Position numbers and translations under genes: made by a program
Part shown: positions 1 to 6,013 of the stretch, piece after piece
Layout of the letters: each line of letters begins with the position of its first letter
Numbering within the stretch: the first letter of the stretch is position 1
Assembly: GCA_021286925.1 (NCBI GenBank)
Contig: JAJTBL010000057.1
Location: forward strand, 1 to 8,823
Direction of reading: 5' to 3'
Length of the DNA stretch: 8,823 nucleotides
Origin: Spirochaetia bacterium
GTDB lineage: Bacteria > Spirochaetota > Spirochaetia > Treponematales > Rectinemataceae
Notes under the pieces: model-generated
Databases searched by the model: none
Seen by the model: the letters and a program-made list of their open reading frames with translations, nothing else
What the model was told of the DNA's origin: nothing

Positions 1-376
1 AGGCTTTCTTATAATCCTGGCTGATAAATACACTGGTCGCTCCCAGAACTTTTTCCGTATCGTCTGGCACTTTCGGCGCTTTTATTTCTGCGACAATTGT
101 ATAGCCTTCAGGATAGCCTTCAGGCACAGGCGGCTCCTGCGCAACTACCTTGGCGCCCTTTGGTGTACTATCGCCTTTTGCCTCGAAATTCAAATTTTCA
201 CTTGTTTCTTCCAGCCGGTCAGTATCCCCAGACTCTACACGTCCAGTATTGTTGGGTGTAATACTTACATTATTGAATGTATCTTTCGGCCGGCTGAACA
301 GATTGCAGCCAGCGAGCAGGACAATGACGGCTGCCGCCGCCATGATTCCAAACAACCGACTTCCATTCCGTTTCAT
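1..376 (-). CDS. Putative lipoprotein, N-terminal part (cut by window edge)
   Basis: Reading from the ATG at 374-376 gives 125 residues and then leaves the window, so the C-terminus is not visible. A GGAGG lies 5 bases upstream of the start. The protein opens with a basic n-region (MKRNGSR), a hydrophobic stretch at about residues 8-22, and a lipobox LAGC with Cys24, so it should be lipidated by Lgt and cleaved by signal peptidase II. Residue +2 is Asn, which does not obviously retain it in the inner membrane. The mature part starts with a polar, probably flexible linker rich in Asn, Thr, Asp and Glu (about 25-80), then a more ordered stretch with a PEGYPEGY repeat. I recognise no domain. It lies on the same strand as bcp, 179 bases downstream of it, and has its own candidate promoter. 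The long plus-strand frame over it has no ribosome site and was discarded. The lipoprotein call is firm; the function is unknown. Confidence 0.8.
   Translation of the reverse strand, partial: MKRNGSRLFGIMAAAAVIVLLAGCNLFSRPKDTFNNVSITPNNTGRVESGDTDRLEETSENLNFEAKGDSTPKGAKVVAQEPPVPEGYPEGYTIVAEIKAPKVPDDTEKVLGATSVFISQDYKKA
101..124. repeat. Perfect 12-bp tandem duplication inside the lipoprotein gene
   Basis: Bases 101-112 and 113-124 are identical (atagccttcagg). On the minus strand the unit encodes Pro-Glu-Gly-Tyr with the same codons in both copies, giving PEGYPEGY in frame. Identical codons suggest a recent duplication, for example by replication slippage. Confidence 0.85.
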
Positions 377-427
377 ACCGTTACCTCCGCTAGCATAAAT
401 ATCGAATTTTTACTTTAAAAACTCAAG

Positions 428-436
428 AGCATACCA
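428..436 (-). promoter_or_regulatory. Candidate extended -10 promoter for the lipoprotein gene
   Basis: The minus strand reads TGG-TATGCT, a TGn-extended -10 element with 4 of 6 matches to TATAAT. No convincing -35 is visible, as expected for extended -10 promoters. Transcription would begin near 421, giving a leader of about 45 bases that includes the GGAGG before the lipoprotein ATG. The rest of the 377-555 gap is AT-rich. No clear terminator hairpin for bcp was found in it. Confidence 0.4.
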
Positions 437-555
437 CGCGAATATCAACAATAAAACACAGAAGAATTAGTAAAAAACCACACTTTTACTGAAAAATGGG
501 AAAAATTTGCCTTTTTTCACGCCTAAAAAGCCAAACTAACCAATCCCTGTAAAAT

Positions 556-1008
556 CTATAAAATCTCCAACAGCTCTTTGACATGCTTGTCGGGACTCAC
601 TTTCGGGAAGACCTTGGCGATGGTCCCCGTTTCATCAATGACAAAGGTCGAACGGATCACCCCCATCACCTTCTTCCCGTACATCATCTTTTCCCCATAC
701 GCTCCATACGATTGCAGAACCTGCTTGTCCGGATCTGCGAGCAGGAGAAAAGGAAGATTGAATTTCTCCCTGAACTTCCGATGGCTCGCCTCGGTATCGG
801 GGCTGATACCCACAACATCCACCCCGCGGTCCTTGAACACCTGATAGCTGTCCCGGAAACTGCAGGCTTCTGTCGTACAACCCGGCGTATTATCGCGCGG
901 ATAAAAGTAGAGAACGAATTTTTTTCCTAAAAAATCAGCCAGTGTCCATGTCTTCCCGTTTTCATCCTTCAATGAAAAATCCGGCGCTTTTGAACCTTCT
1001 GTCAGCAT
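556..1008 (-). CDS. bcp: Thioredoxin-dependent thiol peroxidase (peroxiredoxin, Bcp/PrxQ type)
   Basis: This is a peroxiredoxin of the Bcp/PrxQ family, which reduces hydrogen peroxide and organic hydroperoxides in the cytoplasm and is recycled by thioredoxin. At 150 residues it matches the usual length. Residues 6-12 (SKAPDFS) open the fold. The active site TPGCTTEAC has the peroxidatic Cys44 and a resolving Cys49 five residues later, the Bcp spacing. The conserved active-site Arg is in IRSTFVID (Arg119). Two ATGs are adjacent. GGGAGG sits 2 bases from the first (1011) and 5 from the second (1008), so 1008 is preferred. A longer frame from a TTG at 1044 runs through the ribosome site and lacks family similarity. 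The gene is divergent from aspS across 103 bases and has its own promoter. There is no OxyR- or PerR-like site I can identify. Confidence 0.95.
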   Translation of the reverse strand: MLTEGSKAPDFSLKDENGKTWTLADFLGKKFVLYFYPRDNTPGCTTEACSFRDSYQVFKDRGVDVVGISPDTEASHRKFREKFNLPFLLLADPDKQVLQSYGAYGEKMMYGKKVMGVIRSTFVIDETGTIAKVFPKVSPDKHVKELLEIL

Positions 1009-1042
1009 CATAACCTCCCATGCCTTGTCGTGCGGCATAAAC

Positions 1043-1072
1043 AAAATACTTCCGTTCAGGTGCTCGAGGCAA
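1043..1072 (-). promoter_or_regulatory. Candidate sigma-70 promoter for bcp
   Basis: On the minus strand, TTGCCT (1067-1072) and TATTTT (1043-1048) are separated by 18 bases. The start point would be near 1036, giving a leader of about 28 bases that holds the GGGAGG of bcp. It lies back to back with the aspS promoter. Confidence 0.45.
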
Positions 1073-1076
1073 ACCC

Positions 1077-1105
1077 TTGCTCATTTCCGCCGCTCCCGCT
1101 AGAAT
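1077..1105 (+). promoter_or_regulatory. Sigma-70-type promoter of aspS, positioned for a leaderless mRNA
   Basis: TTGCTC (1077-1082) and TAGAAT (1100-1105) are separated by exactly 17 bases. Only six bases separate the -10 from the aspS ATG at 1112, so transcription should start at or next to the A of the start codon. There is no Shine-Dalgarno-like sequence upstream of that ATG, which agrees with leaderless translation. Confidence 0.6.
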
Positions 1106-1111
1106 GTTCTC

Positions 1112-2826
1112 ATGGAATACCAGAAACGAACCGTCACCTGCGGCCAGCTTCGCGCCGCTGACATCGGAAAATCAGTAGTTCTCAATGGCTGGGTACACCG
1201 CAAGCGCGACCACGGCGGTATCTCATTCATCAACCTTCGCGACCGCTACGGCGTCACCCAGGTTGTTGTCGATGCAGACTCCGAGGCTTCCCTGCTTGCC
1301 GTCGCCGCTGAGCTCAAGCTCGAATATTGCGTCGCGGTGAAAGGCATTGTCCGCTCCCGCCCCGACACCATGATCAATCCGAACATGGAGACCGGGGAAA
1401 TCGAAGTTAAAGCCGAAAACATCGTCATCCTCTCCAAATGCGCCACCCTTCCCTTTATGATCGATGAAACCACCGACGCCAAGGAAGACCTGCGCCTCAC
1501 CTATCGATATCTCGACCTCCGCTCCTTCGGGATGCAGAAGAAAATCCGCCTCCGCCATGAAACCGCCTTTGCGGTTCGCGAATACCTCGTCGGCAAGGGC
1601 TTTTACGAAATCGAAACACCGACCTTCATCCGCTCGACTCCGGAAGGCGCCCGCGACTACCTGGTGCCCTCGCGCCTCTATCCCGGCAAATTCTACGCCC
1701 TTCCCCAGTCACCCCAGCTGTACAAACAGATTCTCATGGTGTCCGGCTTCGACAAGTACTTCCAGCTCGCGCGCTGTTACCGCGATGAAGACGCCCGCGG
1801 CGACCGTCAGCCCGAATTCACCCAGATCGATATCGAAATGTCCTTTGTCAAACGGGACGATATTCTGGAGCTGGTCGAAGGCATGATGGGCCATGTTTTC
1901 AGAAAGACGCTCGGCGTGGAACTGCCCGCACAGTTTGTCCGGATCCCCTATGACGAAGCGATGGATCGATTCGGCACCGACAAGCCGGATTTGCGGTTCG
2001 GCATGGAAATGCAGGATTTCGCGCCGCTGGCTGCGGCATCCAGTTTCCAGGCTTTCCATGACGCACTCGCTTCAGGCGGCAAAATCAAAGCGCTGGTCGT
2101 GCCCGGCAAAGCCGACTATTCCCGGAAGCAGATTGAAGAACTGGAAGCCCAGGCAAAAATTTACAAAGCCAAGGGGCTTGCCTGGATGAAAGTCAGCGCC
2201 GAAGGTCACCTGGAAGGCGGCATTTCCAAATTCTTCAGCAGCCACGAACCAGTCATTCAGGGGCTCGGTGCAAAACCAGGCGACCTCATCCTCATTGTTG
2301 CGGACGCCAAAGCTAAGGTTGCCTGCACGGCGCTCGGCGCTGTCCGATCCAAGCTGGGCAAAGACCTGGGCCTCCTGGATCCGAAGGTTTTCAAATTCGC
2401 CTGGATTATCGACTTTCCCATGTTTGAGTGGAACGAGGAAGAAAACAAATGGGACGCCGCGCACCACATGTTCACCATGCCCCAGGAAAAGTACCACGAC
2501 ACGCTGGAATCCGATCCCGGCGCCGTCAAGGGCGACCTCTATGACCTTGTCCTGAACGGCTACGAAATAGCCTCCGGCTCCATCAGAATTCACGACCCCG
2601 AGCTCCAGCGGCGGATTTTCCGCATTGTCGGCTTTACCGACGAAGATGCGCAGAAAAAATTCGGCTTCCTGGTCGAGGCATGCTGATGGCCGGCGAAACA
2701 TCCATCAAGGAAGTCATCGCCTTCCCGAAGAACAGCTTCGCCGTCAGCCCGATGGATCAGTGTCCCAACGAAGTTGACGAAAAACAGCTGAAAGAGATTC
2801 ATATCCGAATCGTACCGAAAGAATGA
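1112..2826 (+). pseudogene. aspS: Aspartyl-tRNA synthetase, disrupted: motif 3 deleted and frame shifted
   Basis: AspRS charges tRNA-Asp with aspartate in the cytoplasm and is normally essential. The intact frame runs 1112-2686 (524 residues). It has the N-terminal OB-fold anticodon-binding domain (about 1-110), class II motif 1 (about 150-180), motif 2 (RCYRDEDARGDRQPEF, about 221-236, strongly bacterial AspRS-like) and the bacterial GAD insertion (about 280-400). The frame ends FGFLVEAC-stop, where the family continues into motif 3 (a GLDR-type ATP-binding segment). That segment is absent from the DNA. The normal C-terminus resumes in another frame at 2686 (MAGETSIKEVIAFPKN) and runs to the TGA at 2824-2826, 46 residues ending IRIVPKE. 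About 58 bases are missing by comparison with remembered AspRS sequences. Without motif 3 the enzyme should be inactive, so this is either a pseudogene with another copy elsewhere, or a sequence error. No ribosome site precedes the ATG. Confidence 0.85.
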
Positions 2827-2834
2827 ATATGCAT

Positions 2835-2886
2835 GGGTCCTTCAGCTGAACTATTGCCGTAACGGCAGGTTTTCAGCCTGGATCCC
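2835..2886 (+). other. Imperfect long hairpin in the aspS 3' untranslated region
   Basis: Three helices nest on one axis: GGGTCC (2835-2840) with GGATCCC (2880-2886, one bulge), GCTGAA (2845-2850) with TTCAGC (2872-2877), and TGCCG (2855-2859) with CGGCA (2863-2867) around a TAA loop. Internal loops separate the helices. It lies 8 bases after the displaced aspS stop and 5 bases before the terminator stem. I do not recognise it as a known riboswitch or small RNA. It could stabilise the 3' end of the mRNA or be part of a small RNA ending at the terminator. Confidence 0.5.
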
Positions 2887-2891
2887 GTCGC

Positions 2892-2923
2892 AAGCCGCCT
2901 GATAAGGGCGGCTTTTTCTTTTT
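2892..2923 (+). terminator. Rho-independent terminator of aspS
   Basis: AAGCCGCC (2892-2899) pairs perfectly with GGCGGCTT (2907-2914) around a 7-base loop. The tail TTTCTTTTT follows. It insulates the cytochrome operon from aspS transcription. Confidence 0.88.
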
Positions 2924-2951
2924 CATATATCGAAATTCAAATTAAAACTAT

Positions 2952-2983
2952 ACATATGTTACGTAATTTTATTAAATAAAATT
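2952..2983. promoter_or_regulatory. Run of palindromes upstream of the cytochrome promoter
   Basis: Three perfect palindromes follow one another: ACATATGT (2952-2959), TTACGTAA (2959-2966) and a 19-base inverted repeat, AATTTTATT-A-AATAAAATT (2965-2983). The surrounding 2924-3015 is very AT-rich and has no coding frame with a ribosome site. The 19-base repeat ends 32 bases before the -35 of the cytochrome promoter, a place suited to an activator site or UP-like element. It does not match the FNR consensus well, and no regulator can be named. Confidence 0.4.
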
Positions 2984-3015
2984 CTTATATATAAAAAATA
3001 TTCGATAAATTATTA

Positions 3016-3043
3016 TTGCGATTTTCTTAATAAATGATACAAT
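3016..3043 (+). promoter_or_regulatory. Promoter of the cytochrome operon with extended -10
   Basis: TTGCGA (3016-3021) is 16 bases from TACAAT (3038-3043), which is preceded by TGA (3035-3037), forming a TGn-extended -10. Transcription should begin near 3050, giving a leader of about 45 bases. The leader region contains a small inverted repeat, TGCAA-TT-TTGCA, at 3062-3073. Confidence 0.6.
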
Positions 3044-3094
3044 CCATGATAGAAATAATTGTGCAATTTTGCAACCTTAATCAGGAGGATACGT

Positions 3095-3913
3095 ATGGCT
3101 GATTTGGAAAAAGCCCTTGAAAAGCAGGTTTCTCGCAGAAGCTTCTTGAAAACAACCGGCATCGGACTTGGTGTCGCAGCGGGCGCTCTGGTTCTTGGAA
3201 CCGGTGTTGTCGGTGCGCAGACCACCCAGGCTCCCGGCGCTGTTCCCGAAGCTGCGCTTCCCTATGTCGAGCTGGATCCAGAAGATGCCCGGCTGAGAGG
3301 ACATGCGGCATACTGGAAAGCAGGCTGCTCATATGGACCTTTTTACGCAGTAGTTTCCATGCTTCGCGAAAAAGTCGGCGGTCCCTACAACCAGATTCCA
3401 CTCCGCATGCTCGGCTACGGACGGGGCGGTGTAGCGAACTGGGGAACTATCTGCGGTGCGTTGAATGGCGCTGCTGCCGCCATCAACCTGGTAGCCCCCG
3501 ATGCCGATACCAACAAGCTGGTGTCCGAGCTGGTGGGCTGGTATACTGGATTCGCTTTCCCAAGCAAAGAAGCAAACGCAATCGGCGTAGCCGGCGGGTT
3601 CAAATATGACGAAAAACCCTACCCCAAGCTTGAGCTGGTAACCTCAGTTTCCGATTCCCCGCTCTGCCATGCATCCAATGCCAAGTGGATTGCAAAGTCC
3701 GGATTCCTCCTTCCAACCAATGAACGGAAAGAGCGCTGCGCCCGCCTGACCGGTGACGTTGCCGCCAAGGCTGTCGAACTCCTGAACGCCTGGAAAGCAG
3801 GCAAATTTGTCGCCACCTTCAAGGTTGACGACCAGACAGCTTCCTGCCTCTCTTGCCATGCTGAAGACCAGGAAGGCAAGATGGCCTGCGTTTCCTGCCA
3901 CGAGCCCCACTGA
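3095..3913 (+). CDS. Tat-exported dihaem split-Soret-like cytochrome c, C_GCAxxG_C_C family
   Basis: The protein has 272 residues. SRRSFLK (13-19) is a textbook twin-arginine signal, followed by a hydrophobic stretch (about 21-40) and a likely cleavage after VGA (about 41). Residues about 66-135 match the C_GCAxxG_C_C family: AGCSYGPF (Cys78), a glycine-rich GYGRGG, and TICGALNGA (Cys120). PLCHAS (Cys191-His192) precedes Lys-Trp, as in split-Soret cytochromes. Two haem c motifs close the chain, CLSCH (251-255) and CVSCH (265-269). The expected product is a soluble or peripheral extracytoplasmic dihaem electron carrier resembling the Desulfovibrio split-Soret cytochrome; its redox partner is unknown. 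The ATG at 3095 is chosen because AGGAGG (3083-3088) lies 6 bases upstream; a TTG at 3059 would put residues before the ribosome site. It is followed by resB and resC, the machine needed to attach its haems. The unpaired cysteines could bind a further metal or Fe-S centre. Confidence 0.88.
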   Translation: MADLEKALEKQVSRRSFLKTTGIGLGVAAGALVLGTGVVGAQTTQAPGAVPEAALPYVELDPEDARLRGHAAYWKAGCSYGPFYAVVSMLREKVGGPYNQIPLRMLGYGRGGVANWGTICGALNGAAAAINLVAPDADTNKLVSELVGWYTGFAFPSKEANAIGVAGGFKYDEKPYPKLELVTSVSDSPLCHASNAKWIAKSGFLLPTNERKERCARLTGDVAAKAVELLNAWKAGKFVATFKVDDQTASCLSCHAEDQEGKMACVSCHEPH

Positions 3914-3946
3914 TACCGCTTCTTGCGCAATATTGTTTTGTACGCT

Positions 3947-3983
3947 AAAAAAGAAAGCGAGGCGCATACCTCGCTTTCTTTTT
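3947..3983 (+). terminator. Strong terminator between the cytochrome gene and resB
   Basis: A 15-base perfect stem, AAAAAGAAAGCGAGG (3948-3962) with CCTCGCTTTCTTTTT (3969-3983), closes on a 6-base loop. The A and T runs on its two sides could make it work in either direction. It lies 33 bases before the resB ATG, so resB/resC expression must come from read-through or from a promoter buried here. I see no strong promoter. Confidence 0.88.
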
Positions 3984-4015
3984 GTTCCTGAAAATTCTAC
4001 CATACGGATGTGCTG

Positions 4016-5164
4016 ATGGACTCAATAACCGACCGGATTTATTCGTTTCTGAAATCAATCAAGCTGGCAGCCTTTCTGCTGGTGCTTATCGGAATCTTCG
4101 CAATTATCGGCGGCATCATTCCGCAGGGGAAGAGTCTCGAATTTTACCTTTCTCACTACCCGAAATTCGCCAAAACCATCCAGGGCTTGGGTTTTGACCA
4201 CATCTTCACATCGCTGCCTTTTCTGGCTCTTGTCGCCCTGTTTACTGTCAATCTTACCGTCTGCACCGTGCATCGCTTCGGAACCGAAATGGCAAAGCCC
4301 CGGGAAAAGCGCAAGCACGGACCGGATTTGCTCCACATTGGTCTCATTGTCATCATCTTCGGCAGCATTTTGAGCGCCCGTACCCGCACTGAAGAAATGT
4401 TTTACCTCGCCAAAGGCCAGCACCTGCACCTGCCGGATAAAATGGTTTTGCAGATTATGGCTCTGAGCGAAGAAAAATACGACACCGGTCGGGTTCGCTC
4501 ATGGACAACCGAAGCCATTCTCAGACAGCCCAGTCCTGAACCAGCGCATACCGATGAGCAATTCTCCGGCGGCGACACTCTTGGTGAAGAAGGATTTGCC
4601 GACCAGAAGCTTTCAGGCACCTTCCCTGCCATGCCGGCAATGCCTGCCGCCCCTTCAAGTCCAAATGCTGCCGCAAGCAAGACTCCCGCTGAAACAGAAA
4701 CCACGGTTTCAGTGCCTGAGGGTGAAAAAGTGACCATCAAAGTCAACGCACCGCTGCGGAGAAAAGGCTATACGGTTTACCAATTCAACTGGAAAAAGTC
4801 CCAGGTCCCTGTCCTCGCCGGCAAGGATGGCATAATCAGAGAATTGGAGCCTGGCAATCGCATTCTTACCCCTGAGGGCTTTATCCTCTTCATGGCGTTT
4901 GAAGAAGCGCCCGCTCCACAGGGAGCGCCTGTGACCCCGAAAGCTGTCTTCCTCGTGGATTCGGCAGGAAAGCGCGATTTGGTCAAAGCCCAGCCCGGGG
5001 ACAGTATCCAGGGCTATACTTTCCAGGGATACGGCGAACATCCCATTTCAGGCCTCAAGGTCATCTCAGACCGCTGGTTCCCGCTGATTCTGGCAGGGCT
5101 TGTGCTCGCCCTCTTCGGGACAGCCCTCACCTATATCAAGAAACTGAAAGGATTGAATATATGA
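4016..5164 (+). CDS. resB: Cytochrome c biogenesis protein ResB (CcsB), System II
   Basis: ResB pairs with ResC/CcsA in the membrane to export haem and ligate it to apocytochrome c. The 382 residues show the family layout: transmembrane helices at about 14-36, 64-85 and 104-121 (containing His107 in LLHIGL), a large outside domain (about 125-352), and a last helix (about 355-374) followed by a basic tail. Near 243-263, PLRRKGYTVYQFNWKKS is the typical ResB segment. Residues about 171-232 are a low-complexity stretch rich in Pro, Ala, Ser and Thr (including PAMPAMPAAP) that looks like an inserted flexible linker. The start is uncertain: GTG at 4010 and ATG at 4016 are in frame, and the upstream ribosome site is weak. 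ATG is preferred. Its stop overlaps the resC start by ATGA, which implies translational coupling. Confidence 0.92.
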   Translation: MDSITDRIYSFLKSIKLAAFLLVLIGIFAIIGGIIPQGKSLEFYLSHYPKFAKTIQGLGFDHIFTSLPFLALVALFTVNLTVCTVHRFGTEMAKPREKRKHGPDLLHIGLIVIIFGSILSARTRTEEMFYLAKGQHLHLPDKMVLQIMALSEEKYDTGRVRSWTTEAILRQPSPEPAHTDEQFSGGDTLGEEGFADQKLSGTFPAMPAMPAAPSSPNAAASKTPAETETTVSVPEGEKVTIKVNAPLRRKGYTVYQFNWKKSQVPVLAGKDGIIRELEPGNRILTPEGFILFMAFEEAPAPQGAPVTPKAVFLVDSAGKRDLVKAQPGDSIQGYTFQGYGEHPISGLKVISDRWFPLILAGLVLALFGTALTYIKKLKGLNI

Positions 5165-5943
5165 TTGCTACTATTGCGTTCGCACTTCTCATTGTGGCGC
5201 AGATTCTGCAAAGCGTCTCGCTGTTCAGAACAGCTGTAAAAGACCGGATTTCGCCCTGGCTTGCCCTGGGCTCCGGCATCCTTCTGCTTGTTGTTGTCAT
5301 TCAGCGCAGCATCGCCATCAAGTTTTTCGCGCTGACCAACATGTATGAAAGCCTATTGTTCCTTGCCATGCTTGCGTCGCTGATGGCCTTTGCCATCACC
5401 CGATGGAAATCAACCTCGGAATCCAAGGCTCTGCCCTTTTCCCTCAACATACTGGCTATCATTTTCCTTGCGCTGGCGTCCTCGCCGATCGCGCCCTCAG
5501 CCATCAAACCGCCCGTACCTGCCCTGCAGTCAGGATGGCTTATCCTGCATGTGTCCTTTACTTTTATCGGAGAAATTTTCTTCGCTGTCGGCCTTGTCAC
5601 CGCGATTCTCCAACTGACTGCCAAAACCGAAGACAGCCGGAAAAAATTCGACCGGCTGACCTATACAAGCGTGGCCGTCGGCTATCCGATTTTTACGGCA
5701 GGCGCGCTGGTTTTTGGGGCAATCTGGGCCGAAAACGCCTGGGGGCAATGGTGGAGCTGGGACCCCAAGGAAACCTGGGCCCTTGTCACCTGGCTGACCT
5801 ATACCGCCTATCTGCATTTCCGCCTCGTCCGGAAGAATACCAGCAAACTGATGCCCGTCCTGGTCATCCTTGGCTTCGCCATTGCAATGTTTACTTTTTT
5901 CGGCGTCAATTTCCTGCTTTCTGGACTCCATAGCTACGCGTAA
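5161..5943 (+). CDS. resC: Cytochrome c assembly protein ResC (CcsA), System II haem lyase subunit
   Basis: This is the haem-handling subunit of System II, a polytopic membrane protein with about eight helices. The 260-residue length suits a short CcsA. The WWD haem-binding loop is intact: WGQWWSWDPKETW (194-206). Conserved histidines are visible: His130 in WLILHV and His257 in SGLHSY are plausible external ligands flanking the WWD loop, and His219 lies in AYLHFRL. MYESLLFL (61-68) is another family block. It begins on the ATGA shared with resB, so the two should be made in equal amounts. No CcdA or thioredoxin-like ResA gene for reducing the CXXCH cysteines is present here. The gene ends one base before a bidirectional terminator. 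Confidence 0.95.
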   Translation: MIATIAFALLIVAQILQSVSLFRTAVKDRISPWLALGSGILLLVVVIQRSIAIKFFALTNMYESLLFLAMLASLMAFAITRWKSTSESKALPFSLNILAIIFLALASSPIAPSAIKPPVPALQSGWLILHVSFTFIGEIFFAVGLVTAILQLTAKTEDSRKKFDRLTYTSVAVGYPIFTAGALVFGAIWAENAWGQWWSWDPKETWALVTWLTYTAYLHFRLVRKNTSKLMPVLVILGFAIAMFTFFGVNFLLSGLHSYA

Positions 5944-5973
5944 AAAAAAGGCCGCTTCCAAAGCGGCCTTTTT
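5942..5973. terminator. Bidirectional terminator between resC and ricT
   Basis: A 13-base perfect stem, AAAAAGGCCGCTT (5945-5957) with AAGCGGCCTTTTT (5961-5973), has a 3-base loop. A T run follows on the plus strand (for resC), and the eight A's at 5942-5949 give a T run on the minus strand (for ricT). It separates two convergent transcription units. Confidence 0.92.
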
Positions 5974-6013
5974 CATGCTTGCGTGCAAAAATCCTTATCG
6001 AAGCCGAATTCGT

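Noticed and set aside
1009..1044. N-terminal extension of bcp to a TTG at 1044
   Set aside because: It would run through the GGGAGG ribosome site and most of the promoter-proximal leader, and the extra residues are not family-like.
2684..2688. Programmed frameshift, intein or intron as the explanation for the broken aspS
   Set aside because: The motif 3 coding sequence is not present anywhere near the junction, so no recoding or splicing could restore it. No slippery heptamer or intein motif was seen.
2072..2701. 209-codon open frame on the minus strand over aspS
   Set aside because: It lies entirely opposite conserved AspRS sequence and its 3' flank, has no ribosome site and shows no recognisable domain. 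It is a shadow of the high-GC third positions of aspS.
3059..3094. N-terminal extension of the cytochrome to a TTG at 3059
   Set aside because: AGGAGG at 3083-3088 fits the ATG at 3095, and the extension falls in the leader.
2827..3094. tRNA or known riboswitch between aspS and the cytochrome
   Set aside because: No cloverleaf with a T-loop or CCA end is present, and the hairpin there does not match the c-di-GMP, fluoride, cobalamin or T-box consensus features I know.
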